Positions 1 through 7,860 are shown, numbered from the stretch's first letter. The stretch: DNA of 28,791 nucleotides from Desulfobacteraceae bacterium (GCA_003599475.1 QZKK01000053.1:1-28791), one strand, 5' to 3'. Notes: generated by a model from the letters alone, not told the origin. Numbers and translations are program-made.

Positions 1-477
1 ATCATCCTGCTGGCGGCTTGCTCCGTTTTTGTCGTCGTCCATCGGATAAATGTTCTGACGCTTCGGGACGGCGACAGGATGATTTCCATCTATGTCGTCG
101 ATCCGGGAGACACCTTTCTTTTGAAATACCTTCATTCGGTCGCCTTGAGCGACGTTTGGGAGAAGTTTGCCGTTGACGGTGAGCAGCGGATCGTTTTGAC
201 CGAAACACGATTCAAGGGGCAGGGGGCCGGGCTTCCTACCAGCCTTTCCGGCGCTGAAAAGCTGGTCCGTGAGGCGGATTGGTTTCGGATCACCGGGATG
301 AGCCGGCGGATGCCTTACCTCAACTGGAGAATCCAAAAGGAATGGGAAAACCGCTTCATTTTTGGAAATGGAGCGGAACTGAATCTTTCACGGCGGTTCG
401 GGGACATGCTGATCCGGATTGCGGTCGAAGAAATGGAGCCGCTCACCTGGCTTTTCTATCGGTTGACGTCGGCATGA
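1..477 (+). CDS. DUF1850 family protein, N-terminus cut by window edge
   Basis: The frame is open from base 1. An ATG at 79 exists, but the codons before it read as a hydrophobic segment (IILLAACSVFVVVH) and continue smoothly into the protein, so the true start is probably left of the window and the N-terminus is a signal or membrane anchor. The body has the DUF1850 pattern: a short beta-rich domain with a segment like FLLKYLHSVALSDVWEKF and a conserved G.G.GLP stretch (residues about 50-55 counting from 79). DUF1850 proteins are small exported proteins encoded beside TAXI-type TRAP transporters, and a fused TRAP permease follows 193 bases downstream here. An accessory role for that transporter is inferred from context; the biochemical role is unknown. 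Confidence 0.8.
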   Translation: MILLAACSVFVVVHRINVLTLRDGDRMISIYVVDPGDTFLLKYLHSVALSDVWEKFAVDGEQRIVLTETRFKGQGAGLPTSLSGAEKLVREADWFRITGMSRRMPYLNWRIQKEWENRFIFGNGAELNLSRRFGDMLIRIAVEEMEPLTWLFYRLTSA

Positions 478-623
478 GTTCCATCCCGTTTTCGTACACC
501 ACCGTAAATCTGTCTGCCGGCAAAGCTCCGGAGTCCGAAAAAGATCTTTCATCCCTTGAAAAATATGATATGAAGGCGGTGCCGGATTTTTCTTCACATA
601 CGGATGACATGGGAAAAAACTGA

Positions 624-647
624 CAATTGAGCGGTTCGCCTCAATTG
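624..647. repeat. Perfect 8-bp inverted repeat between DUF1850 and TRAP genes
   Basis: CAATTGAG at 624-631 is answered by CTCAATTG at 640-647 across an 8-base loop. No T-run follows, so it is not a standard terminator. It lies 23 bases before the TRAP permease ATG and could be an operator or an mRNA stem in the intercistronic region. The rest of the 478-670 gap shows nothing recognisable. Confidence 0.5.
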
Positions 648-670
648 GGTGATTCGGAGTGGATTGGAAA

Positions 671-3430
671 ATGGCGGAAGAGACTGCAGGTCAGAAAAAA
701 CGGAAAATTTCATACAGTGAAATCGACGAAGAGAAGGTTCAGGAGCTTGTCGAAACCTTCGATCCGGAACTTCGCTTCAGAAAGTTGACGGGGCTCGCTG
801 CAAAGATAGCCCTATCCATGTGCATCATCCTTTCGATTTTTCATATCTACACCGCTGGATTCGGTGTTCTGCAGGAGTGGAAGCACAGGGCATTTCATTT
901 CGCCTTCGTCCTCGCGCTGGTGTTTCTCGTCTACCCGACCCGGAAAGTTCCCGTAAAGCGGCTCTGGCTGACGTATGTCTACGAGACAATCTACTCGCTC
1001 TTTTGCGGAATGCTGCTCGCCATCGGGCTCCAGGACGTGCTCGGCTGGGGAGCGCTTTATACCACTCTTGCGTTTGTGATCGGCTTTTACATGGCATTTG
1101 CCATGAAGACAAGAGATCTGTGGAGCCCGCCGGTAACCCTTCGGATGGATCTGACCACTTCCATCACCGGGTTGGCGCTGATGGGGTATCTCCTCATTCT
1201 TCTTGCCCGCTACTGGGATGCATACGTGGACAGATCGTCCGCAGGGTTCATCGTTTGGACCCTATTCATCTATTCCGGTCTGACCCTTCCGCTGGCATTC
1301 ATGCTGTGGGACACCTTGCAGATCTACCAGGGCAAAAGAAGATTTCACTACGATCCTCAGAAAGTCCCGTATTTTGAAATTTCACTGGTCGTATTGTCTT
1401 TTGCCGTTTCGAGCTACATCATCATCGACTTCGACCAGTTCATCTATCGCGCCGGCTATCCCAATATCCGGGACCTTGTCATCGGAAACTTCGCAATCCT
1501 GCTGGCTCTGGAAGGCACCCGGCGCAGCATCGGTCTGCCGCTTGCAATTCTGGGGCTGCTGGCGCTGGCAAACTGCTATCTCGGGCCGTACCTGCTCTAC
1601 ATTCCGGGGCTCGATTTCTTTGCACACCGGGGCTACTCAGCCTCCAGAATCATCGATCAGATGTTTCTCGGAACGGAAGGCATCTACGGGATCCCCCTGG
1701 GAGTCGTCGCCACCTTCGTGTTTCACTTCGTTCTGTTCGGAATCTTCACCATGAAGACGGGTCTGGGGCAGCTTTTTATCGATCTTGCCATGGCGTTGGC
1801 CGGATGGTCTGCCGGCGGACCCGCAAAGGTGTCGGTCCTGGCATCGGGCCTGATGGGGACCATATCGGGGTCTTCGGTCGCAAACACCGTGACCACCGGC
1901 GCCTTCACCATACCGATGATGAAAAAACTGGGATACAAATCCGAATTCGCGGGAGCTGTCGAAGCCGCGGCATCCACCGGCGGCCAGTTCATGCCCCCGA
2001 TCATGGGTGCGGCCGCCTTCATCATGGCGGAATTTCTGGGAATCCCCTATCTGACCATTGCCGCCTGCGCGATCGTGCCGGCCACGTGCCACTTTTTCGC
2101 CGTCGGCTGGATGGTCCACCTGGAAGCAAAGAAAAACAACATGCTGGGGGTGCCAAGAGATGAACTTCCCAGCATCATCGAGCTCATCAGGGCAAACGGT
2201 ACGCTGGTCATTCCTCTGGTGGTCATCGTCTGGCTGCTCATGAGCGGATTTACCCCGTTTCTTGCCGCCTTCTGGGGGATCATCAATTCGGTTGCCTTCG
2301 GCCAGTCGGGACCCCGGACGAAAAGCCTTTTCGTAGCGGTCTGTGCATCCATCCCCGCGATCATTTTCCAATGGAGCCCCTTTTTCGGACCCCTCCAATG
2401 GACGCTGATGTGGTACGCCGCCCTTGCCGTAGGCTTCTATTGGGCCTGGAAAAGCTCCGGGCTGCGGTTCCTGAGCCTGGGGGCGATCGCAGTCGGCATC
2501 ATGGTCGTCTTGCTGGGAACCGGTGCGGAGCCGCACCTTGCCGCTTTCTGGCTCAACATGTTCGTCATCGTTGTAGGATTGGCGATCGGAGAGGGCCGCA
2601 TGCATTTCAAGCATGTAATCGATTGCCTCGAATGGGGAACAAAGAATGCACTCGCAATCGGCGCGGCATGCGCGTCGGTGGGATTCATCGTGGGAACGAC
2701 GGCACTTACCGGTTTGGGGCTCAAGTTCGCCCATGCCACCCTGACGCTCAGCAGCAAACTGGCCGCCGGTGTCGATGTGATCGATTTCATCAACTTTTTT
2801 ACGCTCGATCAGACCACCCTCTTTTTTACCCTCGCCTTTACCATGGTCGCCTGTCTCATTCTCGGAATGGGGCTTCCAACCACTCCCAACTACATCGTGG
2901 TCTCGGTCATTGCGGCTCCCGCTCTGCTCAAATTCGGCATCGCCCCCATCCTGAGCCATCTGTTTGTCTTCTATTTCGGTATCCTCGCGGATGTAACCCC
3001 GCCGGTGGCGGTGGCCGCCTATGCCGCTGCCGGCATTTCCCAGGGGGATCCGTTCAAAACCGGTCTGCGGGCCTTCACCCTGTCCTGGGCCAAGGTATAT
3101 GTGCCGTTTGCCTTTGTCTTCAGCCCGATTCTCGTGCTGAATCCATGGATATTGAATAATCCGAGAGGCCCCTTCCCATGGGTGGACTTTCTGCCGGTGA
3201 TGATCACCGTTCTGCTGGGGATCATCACCCTGGGCGGCTTCGTGATCGGCTATTTCGGAGACAAGACCACGCCGCCCGAGCGGCTCGGACTCGGACTCTG
3301 CACCCTGCTGCTCTGGTACCATGAATGGATCACGAGCGTCATCGGGGCGATCCTGATGGTGGGAATCTTTCTTGTCGAGCATTTGCGCAGCAAGCGGAGA
3401 AAGGAAGAGGCGGAGAAGATCCTCGTCTGA
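671..3430 (+). CDS. TRAP transporter, fused 4TM/12TM permease (DctQ-DctM type)
   Basis: A very hydrophobic 919-residue protein that imports an organic acid or related solute with a periplasmic TAXI-type receptor, driven by an ion gradient. About the first 230 residues form the small-subunit-like part. The DctM-like large subunit starts near residue 270 and shows the signature region GPAKVSVLASGLMGTISGSS followed by an ANTVTTGAFTIPMMKK segment and a GGQFMPPIMGAAAFIMAE segment, and near the C-terminus GMGLPTTPNY and the DVTPPVAVAAYAA motif. It is longer than the usual fused form (roughly 620-700 residues), with extra helices in the middle (about residues 520-650) and after the last motif. The ATG at 671 has GGAG 11 bases upstream; a GTG at 659 is also in frame but has no visible Shine-Dalgarno. 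Substrate cannot be told. Confidence 0.9.
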   Translation: MAEETAGQKKRKISYSEIDEEKVQELVETFDPELRFRKLTGLAAKIALSMCIILSIFHIYTAGFGVLQEWKHRAFHFAFVLALVFLVYPTRKVPVKRLWLTYVYETIYSLFCGMLLAIGLQDVLGWGALYTTLAFVIGFYMAFAMKTRDLWSPPVTLRMDLTTSITGLALMGYLLILLARYWDAYVDRSSAGFIVWTLFIYSGLTLPLAFMLWDTLQIYQGKRRFHYDPQKVPYFEISLVVLSFAVSSYIIIDFDQFIYRAGYPNIRDLVIGNFAILLALEGTRRSIGLPLAILGLLALANCYLGPYLLYIPGLDFFAHRGYSASRIIDQMFLGTEGIYGIPLGVVATFVFHFVLFGIFTMKTGLGQLFIDLAMALAGWSAGGPAKVSVLASGLMGTISGSSVANTVTTGAFTIPMMKKLGYKSEFAGAVEAAASTGGQFMPPIMGAAAFIMAEFLGIPYLTIAACAIVPATCHFFAVGWMVHLEAKKNNMLGVPRDELPSIIELIRANGTLVIPLVVIVWLLMSGFTPFLAAFWGIINSVAFGQSGPRTKSLFVAVCASIPAIIFQWSPFFGPLQWTLMWYAALAVGFYWAWKSSGLRFLSLGAIAVGIMVVLLGTGAEPHLAAFWLNMFVIVVGLAIGEGRMHFKHVIDCLEWGTKNALAIGAACASVGFIVGTTALTGLGLKFAHATLTLSSKLAAGVDVIDFINFFTLDQTTLFFTLAFTMVACLILGMGLPTTPNYIVVSVIAAPALLKFGIAPILSHLFVFYFGILADVTPPVAVAAYAAAGISQGDPFKTGLRAFTLSWAKVYVPFAFVFSPILVLNPWILNNPRGPFPWVDFLPVMITVLLGIITLGGFVIGYFGDKTTPPERLGLGLCTLLLWYHEWITSVIGAILMVGIFLVEHLRSKRRKEEAEKILV

Positions 3431-3437
3431 TAGAGAT

Positions 3438-3512
3438 TTCAGGTATCCGGTGTCAGTCTGGGGCGTGTCTGAAACCTGAATCCCGCCGGGGCGGAAACAC
3501 TGAAACCTCTCA
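3438..3512. repeat. Heptad-period array, inverted halves, after TRAP gene
   Basis: Left half: units TCAGGTA, TCCGGTG and TCAGTCT (3439-3459). Right half: CTGAAAC, CTGAATC (3469-3482), then TGAAACCTCTCA (3501-3512). The halves are complementary in kind (TTTCAG against CTGAAA). The last 12 bases recur exactly at 23752-23763, the end of another array, so the two are members of one dispersed family. The array begins 8 bases after the TRAP stop codon. Confidence 0.6.
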
Positions 3513-3548
3513 CTCGATGCAAATTCCGGGACGGTTCGGTTTTTTTTC

Positions 3549-3577
3549 TTGATTCTTTACAAAAAGGGACTGATAAT
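3549..3577 (+). promoter_or_regulatory. Candidate promoter of the cold-shock gene
   Basis: TTGATT at 3549-3554 and GATAAT at 3572-3577 are separated by 17 bases. Initiation near 3584 would leave a leader of roughly 120 bases before the cold-shock ATG at 3703, in keeping with the long, structured leaders of cspA-type mRNAs. This is a reading of the sequence only. Confidence 0.4.
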
Positions 3578-3702
3578 CGAACTAATCATTAAAGGGTCCG
3601 TATGATTCATCGGGCCGGTTTCGTCCTTAAGGGCGATCCATGTTCGAGGTGGTGCCCGAGGTATGGAACTTTGAGAATTTTTCATCGAAAGGGGGTGCCA
3701 CC

Positions 3703-3903
3703 ATGCCGAGCGGAGTCGTCAAATGGTTTGACGGAAAGAAAGGCTACGGTTTCATCGAGCAGGATGATGGTACGGATATTTTCGTTCATCATTCAAAAAT
3801 CAACTCGTCCGGATTTCGTTCACTGAACGAAGGCGATCGGGTCACGTTCGATATCGAGCAGGGGAAAAAAGGCCCTGCAGCCACCAACGTCACCGTAGTC
3901 TGA
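3703..3903 (+). CDS. Cold-shock domain protein (CspA family)
   Basis: A 66-residue single cold-shock domain that binds single-stranded RNA or DNA and melts mRNA structure in the cytoplasm. RNP1 is KGYGFIE (residues 13-19) and RNP2 is DIFVHHS (25-31); the usual start [11 protein letters not shown] and the end [10 protein letters not shown] are present, so the protein is full length. The ATG at 3703 follows AAGGGGGTG. Upstream in-frame codons exist, but they do not resemble the family. It is monocistronic, with a candidate promoter at 3549 and a terminator at 3923. It could be constitutive rather than cold-induced; the sequence does not decide. Confidence 0.96.
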   Translation: MPSGVVKWFDGKKGYGFIEQDDGTDIFVHHSKINSSGFRSLNEGDRVTFDIEQGKKGPAATNVTVV

Positions 3904-3922
3904 TTCATTTTTGAAAAAAGGG

Positions 3923-3960
3923 GAGGGCGCTTCGATCCATGAGGCGCCCTCTTGCTTTTT
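3923..3960. terminator. Bidirectional rho-independent terminator
   Basis: GAGGGCGC at 3923-3930 pairs with GCGCCCTC at 3944-3951, followed by TTGCTTTTT on the plus strand. On the minus strand the same stem is followed by a T-rich stretch (complement of 3905-3922). It sits between the convergent ends of the cold-shock gene and the minus-strand regulator-like gene and can serve both. Confidence 0.85.
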
Positions 3961-4595
3961 CACTCTTCATTCTCAGGATTGAACCCCATCGCTTCGGCAT
4001 CGAAATCTTCGATGATGCTTCCCTTTTCGATAAATGCGGAAATGCTTTCAAACGCACTCGCGTAGGTCGCCATGACGGAGGCCATCCGGCCGCAGACCGG
4101 ATCGTCTTCCTCCAGATTCGCCTGCATTTTTCTGAACAGTTTGAGACCGTCATCGAGGTGTTTTTTGACCTCTTTGAGTATTTCCTTTCGCTTTTCGTGT
4201 TTTTCTCTCTCGCTGGCGATGATCGGTATCAACTTTAAAACCGAATATTCAACAAGGGCATCTCTCGGTGCATTGAAGGCTCTGGAGACCTCCTCCAGGG
4301 AAGACAATGTTTTTCGACTGATCACAAACGTTTTCTGAACCCGATCTTTCCTCAACAGGGGATCGTTTCGAACCTCCCGTGCAATGCTGTTCAAAGATGC
4401 GATGTCGTCGATCAGGTGGTCGAAAAGAGATTTCTGCTTTATCCCCAAATGGGCAGCCACGATGCTGAGAGCATCGATGCAGCCTTCTGTCAACTTGAAG
4501 GTGGCGCGGACAGACTGCCTGCCCCGAAGGGCTGTGGTCGACGCATGGGAAAGGTCGAATGGTTTTTTCCCCTCCGGTGTCTTTTCTTTCGCCAT
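3960..4595 (-). CDS. Tandem ribbon-helix-helix-like protein, putative Hsp20 regulator
   Basis: A 211-residue soluble protein of no family I can name with certainty. Two segments each look like a ribbon-helix-helix unit, a short basic strand followed by two helices: around residues 26-65 (SVRATFKLTEGC, then helices ending FDHLIDDI) and around 88-130 (VQKTFVISRKTLSS, then helices ending YSVLKLIPII). A charged helical tail rich in K and E (about 132-170, likely coiled coil) follows. A single-chain pseudo-dimer of RHH folds would be a plausible DNA-binding arrangement. The ATG at 4595 has AAGGAG 7 bases upstream; an upstream in-frame ATG at 4658 lies in repeat-like sequence and lacks one. It is divergent from the Hsp20 operon, and both promoters share one operator-like box, suggesting it is an autoregulated repressor. 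That role is inferred. Confidence 0.65.
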   Translation of the reverse strand: MAKEKTPEGKKPFDLSHASTTALRGRQSVRATFKLTEGCIDALSIVAAHLGIKQKSLFDHLIDDIASLNSIAREVRNDPLLRKDRVQKTFVISRKTLSSLEEVSRAFNAPRDALVEYSVLKLIPIIASEREKHEKRKEILKEVKKHLDDGLKLFRKMQANLEEDDPVCGRMASVMATYASAFESISAFIEKGSIIEDFDAEAMGFNPENEE

Positions 4596-4609
4596 AAGCA
4601 GACTCCTTA

Positions 4610-4740
4610 TTACGCGTTGCGAGTTGCGGTTATCAGCCGGATCGTTAAGTGCAAACAACCGGAAGCTTCCTACAAAACTCTTGAGGCAAGGTCATCCTGG
4701 ATCTGACTCGTAACTCGTAACGCGCATCCCGCAGCTCGTT
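4610..4740. repeat. Paired heptad-period arrays, inverted
   Basis: Units TTACGCG, TTGCGAG and TTGCGGT (4610-4630) on one side; ACTCGTA (twice), ACGCGCA, TCCCGCA and GCTCGTT (4706-4740) on the other. The two arrays are approximate inverted copies (about 15 of 18 positions pair) around a core of about 75 bases with no recognisable feature. They occupy the untranslated leader of the minus-strand RHH-like gene, so the transcript could fold into a long hairpin directly before its Shine-Dalgarno. Confidence 0.6.
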
Positions 4741-4750
4741 TTATTACCAA

Positions 4751-4779
4751 ATTATATACACACCGAAAAGGTAATGCAA
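4751..4779 (-). promoter_or_regulatory. Promoter of the RHH-like gene
   Basis: Read on the minus strand: TTGCAT (4779-4774), 17-base spacer, TATAAT (4756-4751). The spacer contains the operator box ACCTTTTCGGT. The perfect -10 and correct spacing make this a convincing sigma-70-type promoter. Its transcript would have a leader of about 150 bases. Confidence 0.65.
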
Positions 4780-4819
4780 TCAAAAAATATATTCATGATA
4801 TTGACATTGCCTTTTCGGT
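4762..4819. promoter_or_regulatory. Pair of inverted 15-bp operator-like boxes
   Basis: The box at 4762-4776 and the box at 4805-4819 are inverted copies matching at 14 of 15 positions (CATTRCCTTTTCGGT read outward). Their centres are 43 bases apart, about four helical turns, so proteins bound to them would lie on the same DNA face. Each box occupies the -35/-10 spacer region of one of the two divergent promoters, so one protein could repress both. The divergently encoded RHH-like protein is the natural candidate. Confidence 0.65.
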
Positions 4820-4828
4820 TTTTATTAT
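4801..4828 (+). promoter_or_regulatory. Promoter of the Hsp20 operon
   Basis: TTGACA (4801-4806), 16-base spacer, TATTAT (4823-4828). The consensus -35 points to a vegetative sigma factor rather than a heat-shock sigma. The operator box at 4805-4819 covers the end of the -35 and most of the spacer, which suggests control by repression. No CIRCE element was seen. Confidence 0.65.
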
Positions 4829-4887
4829 TGGAAAAAGTAATTCTGCTTGCCAGGTCGGCAAAAGAAAAAATGAAGGAGGATTGAACC

Positions 4888-5352
4888 ATGATTTATCGGA
4901 GGATGTTCGGGTTTCCCATGGCAGGTTTACGGGATGCTTTCAGCGAGCTGGATCGGATGCGCCGGCAAATGGACCGATTGTATGAGGGCATGGGTACGGG
5001 AGCTGCAGGGCAGTTGAGCGCAGGAGTTTTCCCTCTGGTGAACCTGACCGAGGATAAGGACAATTTCTACATCCGGGCCGAGCTTCCGGGGATTAAGGCG
5101 AAAGACATCGACATCCAGGCCACAGGCAACAACATTTCCATTTCCGGGGAGCGGAAGGTCTCGGCGGAGAACCAGAATGCGAATGCGAAATATCACCGCC
5201 GGGAAAGGGATGCAGGAAAATTTTCAAGAGTCATCGGCTTGCCCAACGACATCAAGTCCGACGGAGTGGATGCCAAACTGGAAAACGGAATTCTTATCTT
5301 GACCGTTCCGAAAGCCGAGGCGGCGAAACCGAGACAGATTACCGTGAGCTGA
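4888..5352 (+). CDS. Small heat-shock protein, Hsp20 family (first of two)
   Basis: A 154-residue ATP-independent holdase that binds unfolding proteins as an oligomer in the cytoplasm. After a helical N-terminal arm (ELDRMRRQMDRLYEGM), the alpha-crystallin domain runs from about residue 48 to 145, with the PLVNLTEDKDNFYIRAELPG start and the family signature LENGILILTVPK near the end. The C-terminal tail is short. The start at 4888 has a strong GAAGGAGG upstream. It is the first gene of an operon with a second Hsp20 gene 31 bases downstream; the promoter at 4801 and operator at 4805 precede it. Confidence 0.95.
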   Translation: MIYRRMFGFPMAGLRDAFSELDRMRRQMDRLYEGMGTGAAGQLSAGVFPLVNLTEDKDNFYIRAELPGIKAKDIDIQATGNNISISGERKVSAENQNANAKYHRRERDAGKFSRVIGLPNDIKSDGVDAKLENGILILTVPKAEAAKPRQITVS

Positions 5353-5383
5353 TGTTCAATCATTTCTCAAGGAGGTTATCACC

Positions 5384-5788
5384 ATGGTCGAGACCAAAGA
5401 ACTGCAGGCCAAGGAAAAACAGGAAGTCACAAGCCCCGCCGAACAGACCCGTCCCGGGCTTGTGTTCACCCCCGATGTCGATATTTTCGAGACCGAACAG
5501 GAAATCACCTTGCTGGCCGACATTCCGGGAACAAAGGCGGAGAATCTAACCATCGATTTGCGTGACAATATGTTGACGCTCATCGGGGATGTCGAACCCA
5601 CAGACGTCAGTACGGAAAAGAGGATTCTTACCGAGTACGAGACCGGCAGGTACTATCGGCAGTTCACCCTTCCGGAACTTGTCGATCAGGCAAAAATCGA
5701 TGCCAAGCTGACAGACGGCGTTTTGAGGCTCCGATTGCCGAAGATCGAAAAGGCAACTCCAAAGAAGATACAGATCAAGATCGGATAA
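5384..5788 (+). CDS. Small heat-shock protein, Hsp20 family (second of two)
   Basis: A 134-residue Hsp20 with a shorter charged N-terminal arm than its neighbour and an alpha-crystallin domain from about residue 29 (FTPDVDIFETEQEITLLADI) to 126, including DAKLTDGVLRLRLPK. The two proteins are clearly diverged paralogues and might form mixed oligomers, as is known for other paired Hsp20 genes. The ATG at 5384 follows AAGGAGGTT. It is co-transcribed with the upstream gene and followed by a strong hairpin at 5803. Confidence 0.95.
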   Translation: MVETKELQAKEKQEVTSPAEQTRPGLVFTPDVDIFETEQEITLLADIPGTKAENLTIDLRDNMLTLIGDVEPTDVSTEKRILTEYETGRYYRQFTLPELVDQAKIDAKLTDGVLRLRLPKIEKATPKKIQIKIG

Positions 5789-5802
5789 GAAATCCGAATC
5801 GG

Positions 5803-5829
5803 GGCCGGAAGCAGGATGTGCTTCCGGCC
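5803..5829 (+). terminator. Strong hairpin after the Hsp20 operon
   Basis: GGCCGGAAGCA at 5803-5813 pairs perfectly with TGCTTCCGGCC at 5819-5829 around a 5-base loop. The following bases (GATCCTTTC) are only weakly T-rich, so it may terminate inefficiently or act as a 3' stabilising stem. Confidence 0.6.
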
Positions 5830-5893
5830 GATCCTTTCAATGGAAGACATCGGACTTCACGGGGCTTTGCTCCATGTCCATGTGCTCGTCAAC

Positions 5894-5926
5894 GAGTAGC
5901 AAGTGGGAGTAGCAAGTGGGAGTCGC
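5894..5926. repeat. Short tandem repeat, 13-bp period (7+6)
   Basis: GAGTAGCAAGTGG occurs twice in tandem (5894-5906 and 5907-5919), then decays (GAGTCGC). Written as alternating GTAGCAA and GTGGGA units it is a 7/6 variant of the heptad arrays seen elsewhere in the window. Confidence 0.65.
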
Positions 5927-5982
5927 GATCGACAGCCTTCCCAATGAAGGATAGAGGATAAAAATTTACGCCGGCGCGCCGC

Positions 5983-6016
5983 ATCAAAATCTAAAATCAA
6001 AAATCTAAAATCAGAT
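5983..6016. repeat. Heptad-period array abutting the kinase stop codon
   Basis: Units ATCAAA, ATCTAAA (twice), ATCAAAA and ATCAGAT with a 7-base period. The minus-strand histidine kinase ends at 6011 inside the last unit, so its stop codon is part of the array. Confidence 0.7.
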
Positions 6017-7558
6017 CGGTCTGCCCGGGATGAAGATTCTGAATGTGGTGCCCAGATTGACCTTCGAATCGACATCGATATATCCCCCGTGTGCCTTAAC
6101 GATTCCAAAGACGGATGCCAACCCGAGACCTGTACCCCGACCCATCTTCTTGGTCGTAAAGAAGGGTTCAAAAATCCGTTCCATCGTTTCCCTGTTCATT
6201 CCGGAGCCCGTGTCTGCGACCTTTAACCCCACGTAATCTCCGGGCTTGGGATGATACGGTCGATCTTTTATCCCGGTGTGGGGGATATTGCTCGTTTCGA
6301 GGAAAAGGACTCCTTTCCTGCCCATGGCATCGGCTGCATTGGCGAAGAGGTTCAAAAGCACCTGTTCGATCTGCCCCTGGTCAGCCTCTATTCTGAGGAG
6401 GTCCGGCGCAAGAACCTTCTCTATCTTCATTGCAGGATTGGTGCTTTCGAAAGCCTCCGAAGCTTCATTAACGACCCGATTCAAGTCGATGAGCTTGATT
6501 TCGTACTTGACTTTTCTGGCGTACCCGAGGAGCTGGTCGGTCAATCGGGCGCCGCTTTTTACGATCTTTTCGATATTTTTCACTTTTAAATAGGCGGGGT
6601 TGTTTTCATCCATGATGGAAAGAATCAGAGAGGCATTCCCCTGGATGGCCATCAGGAGATTGTTGAAGTCGTGTGCGACCCCGCCAGCCAGAGTTCCGAT
6701 CGCTTCCATCTTCTGAGCATGTTGAAGCTGTTTTTCGAGCAGCTTGTATTCGGTCATGTCGAAGAGGATGGTCAGGATCATCGACTTTCCCGATATCGGG
6801 ATGATTTTTGAAAACATCAGCGTGTTGATGATCGCCCCCTCCTTGGTCTTGAAATCCATCTCCAACCCGTGAACTTCACCGCTCGACTGCAGTCGTTTCA
6901 AAAATTCATCCCGTTGATTTTTCGAGTAGAGCTCTGTCGTGCTCTGTCCGATGAGTTCATCCTTGGAATATTTCGTAAGCCTGCAAAACTGGTCATTGAC
7001 ATCGACGATGAATCCGGTTTCCAATTCGGCCAGGCCGACGGCATTCGGGGACAAATCGAACAGATTCCGAAACCGGATCTCGCTTTCACGCAACTCTTCC
7101 TCAACCCTCTTTCGCCGGCTGATATCCGTCAGAAAGGCTAAGCAGCAGGGCTCTCCCCCGTGCGATACCACACAGACCGATATTTCCATTTCAAACAGCT
7201 CGCCATTTTTCCGCTTTCCCCTGCTTTCATAAACCGCCGCCGGTTCGATTTCTCCGGCGAGACGGCGCCTCCTGAGCTCGGCGACCGCTTCGAGATCTTG
7301 CGGGGCCATGACATCGTCTATGGTCAATTTTTCGAGCTCGGAAGGGTCATATCCGAACATGGTGTGAAACGGCTTGTTGGCAAACAGGATCTCCTGCTGC
7401 CGGTAAAGGACGATCGAACTCAAGCTGTTTTCCACGACCCTGCGGTAACTGTCTTCGTTTTCTCTGAGCGCTGTTTCGACCTGCTTGCGGCGTGAAAATT
7501 CCCTTTCCAAGGCGATCAACCGCTGCTCGAGCTCTTGATACGTGAGCTTTTGAACCAT
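6011..7558 (-). CDS. Soluble PAS-PAS sensor histidine kinase (orphan)
   Basis: A cytoplasmic two-component kinase of about 515 residues with no membrane segment. Order: N-terminal coiled coil (1-35), PAS with PAC (about 36-150, ending AFLTDISRRKR), second PAS (about 157-272, ending ILFDMTEYK), HisKA with phospho-acceptor His near residue 296 in AGGVAHDFNNLL, and HATPase with N-box NLFANAADAM, G1 DTGSGM, F-box FEPFFTT and G2 GRGTGLGL. The HDFNN form is typical of the NtrB-like group. The start at 7558 has AGGAAG upstream. No response regulator or receiver domain lies nearby, so the partner must be encoded elsewhere. The signal sensed is unknown. Confidence 0.93.
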   Translation of the reverse strand: MVQKLTYQELEQRLIALEREFSRRKQVETALRENEDSYRRVVENSLSSIVLYRQQEILFANKPFHTMFGYDPSELEKLTIDDVMAPQDLEAVAELRRRRLAGEIEPAAVYESRGKRKNGELFEMEISVCVVSHGGEPCCLAFLTDISRRKRVEEELRESEIRFRNLFDLSPNAVGLAELETGFIVDVNDQFCRLTKYSKDELIGQSTTELYSKNQRDEFLKRLQSSGEVHGLEMDFKTKEGAIINTLMFSKIIPISGKSMILTILFDMTEYKLLEKQLQHAQKMEAIGTLAGGVAHDFNNLLMAIQGNASLILSIMDENNPAYLKVKNIEKIVKSGARLTDQLLGYARKVKYEIKLIDLNRVVNEASEAFESTNPAMKIEKVLAPDLLRIEADQGQIEQVLLNLFANAADAMGRKGVLFLETSNIPHTGIKDRPYHPKPGDYVGLKVADTGSGMNRETMERIFEPFFTTKKMGRGTGLGLASVFGIVKAHGGYIDVDSKVNLGTTFRIFIPGRPI

Positions 7559-7702
7559 GAAATCTTCCTGTAGGCGGATCCAATTCAGCCCGCCGGCTCG
7601 GATTTTCTTTTTTGTTTTTTCGGGGCCACGGTCGATCGTTTCAAGCGAATCGAATCCTGAAACATCCCTGTAGCAAATTCCCCCGGAAAGTCAAGCAGAC
7701 GA

Positions 7703-7741
7703 AATCCGGGCAATCCGGGCACTCAGATCGTCCGCACGGAC
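7703..7741. repeat. Tandem 9-mer and small hairpin in the kinase/PrpD gap
   Basis: AATCCGGGC is repeated directly (7703-7711 and 7712-7720), followed by the small stem GTCCG-CA-CGGAC (about 7730-7741). The gap of about 300 bases between divergent genes (7559-7860) holds nothing else recognisable apart from a weak promoter-like pair, TTGAAA (7776-7781) and TATTGA (7799-7804), 17 bases apart. Confidence 0.3.
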
Positions 7742-7860
7742 GCATGAGGGTCGAATCCTCTGGTCCGGCCGGGGATTGAAATCGGTATGGATAAGAGCTA
7801 TTGAATAGTTTAGGATTCAGAAAAATACTTACAATTCCTATGAAGGAAAGGAGATGTTGC

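Noticed and set aside
1637..3382. 581-codon open frame on the minus strand
   Set aside because: It lies wholly opposite the TRAP permease gene; its translation is low-complexity, rich in D, G, H and R, the usual shadow of a GC-rich membrane-protein gene.
7801..7860. Upstream TTG (7801) or ATG (7840) starts for the MmgE/PrpD gene
   Set aside because: AAAGGAG lies between 7840 and 7861 at good distance for the ATG at 7861, and the extra residues do not look like the family.
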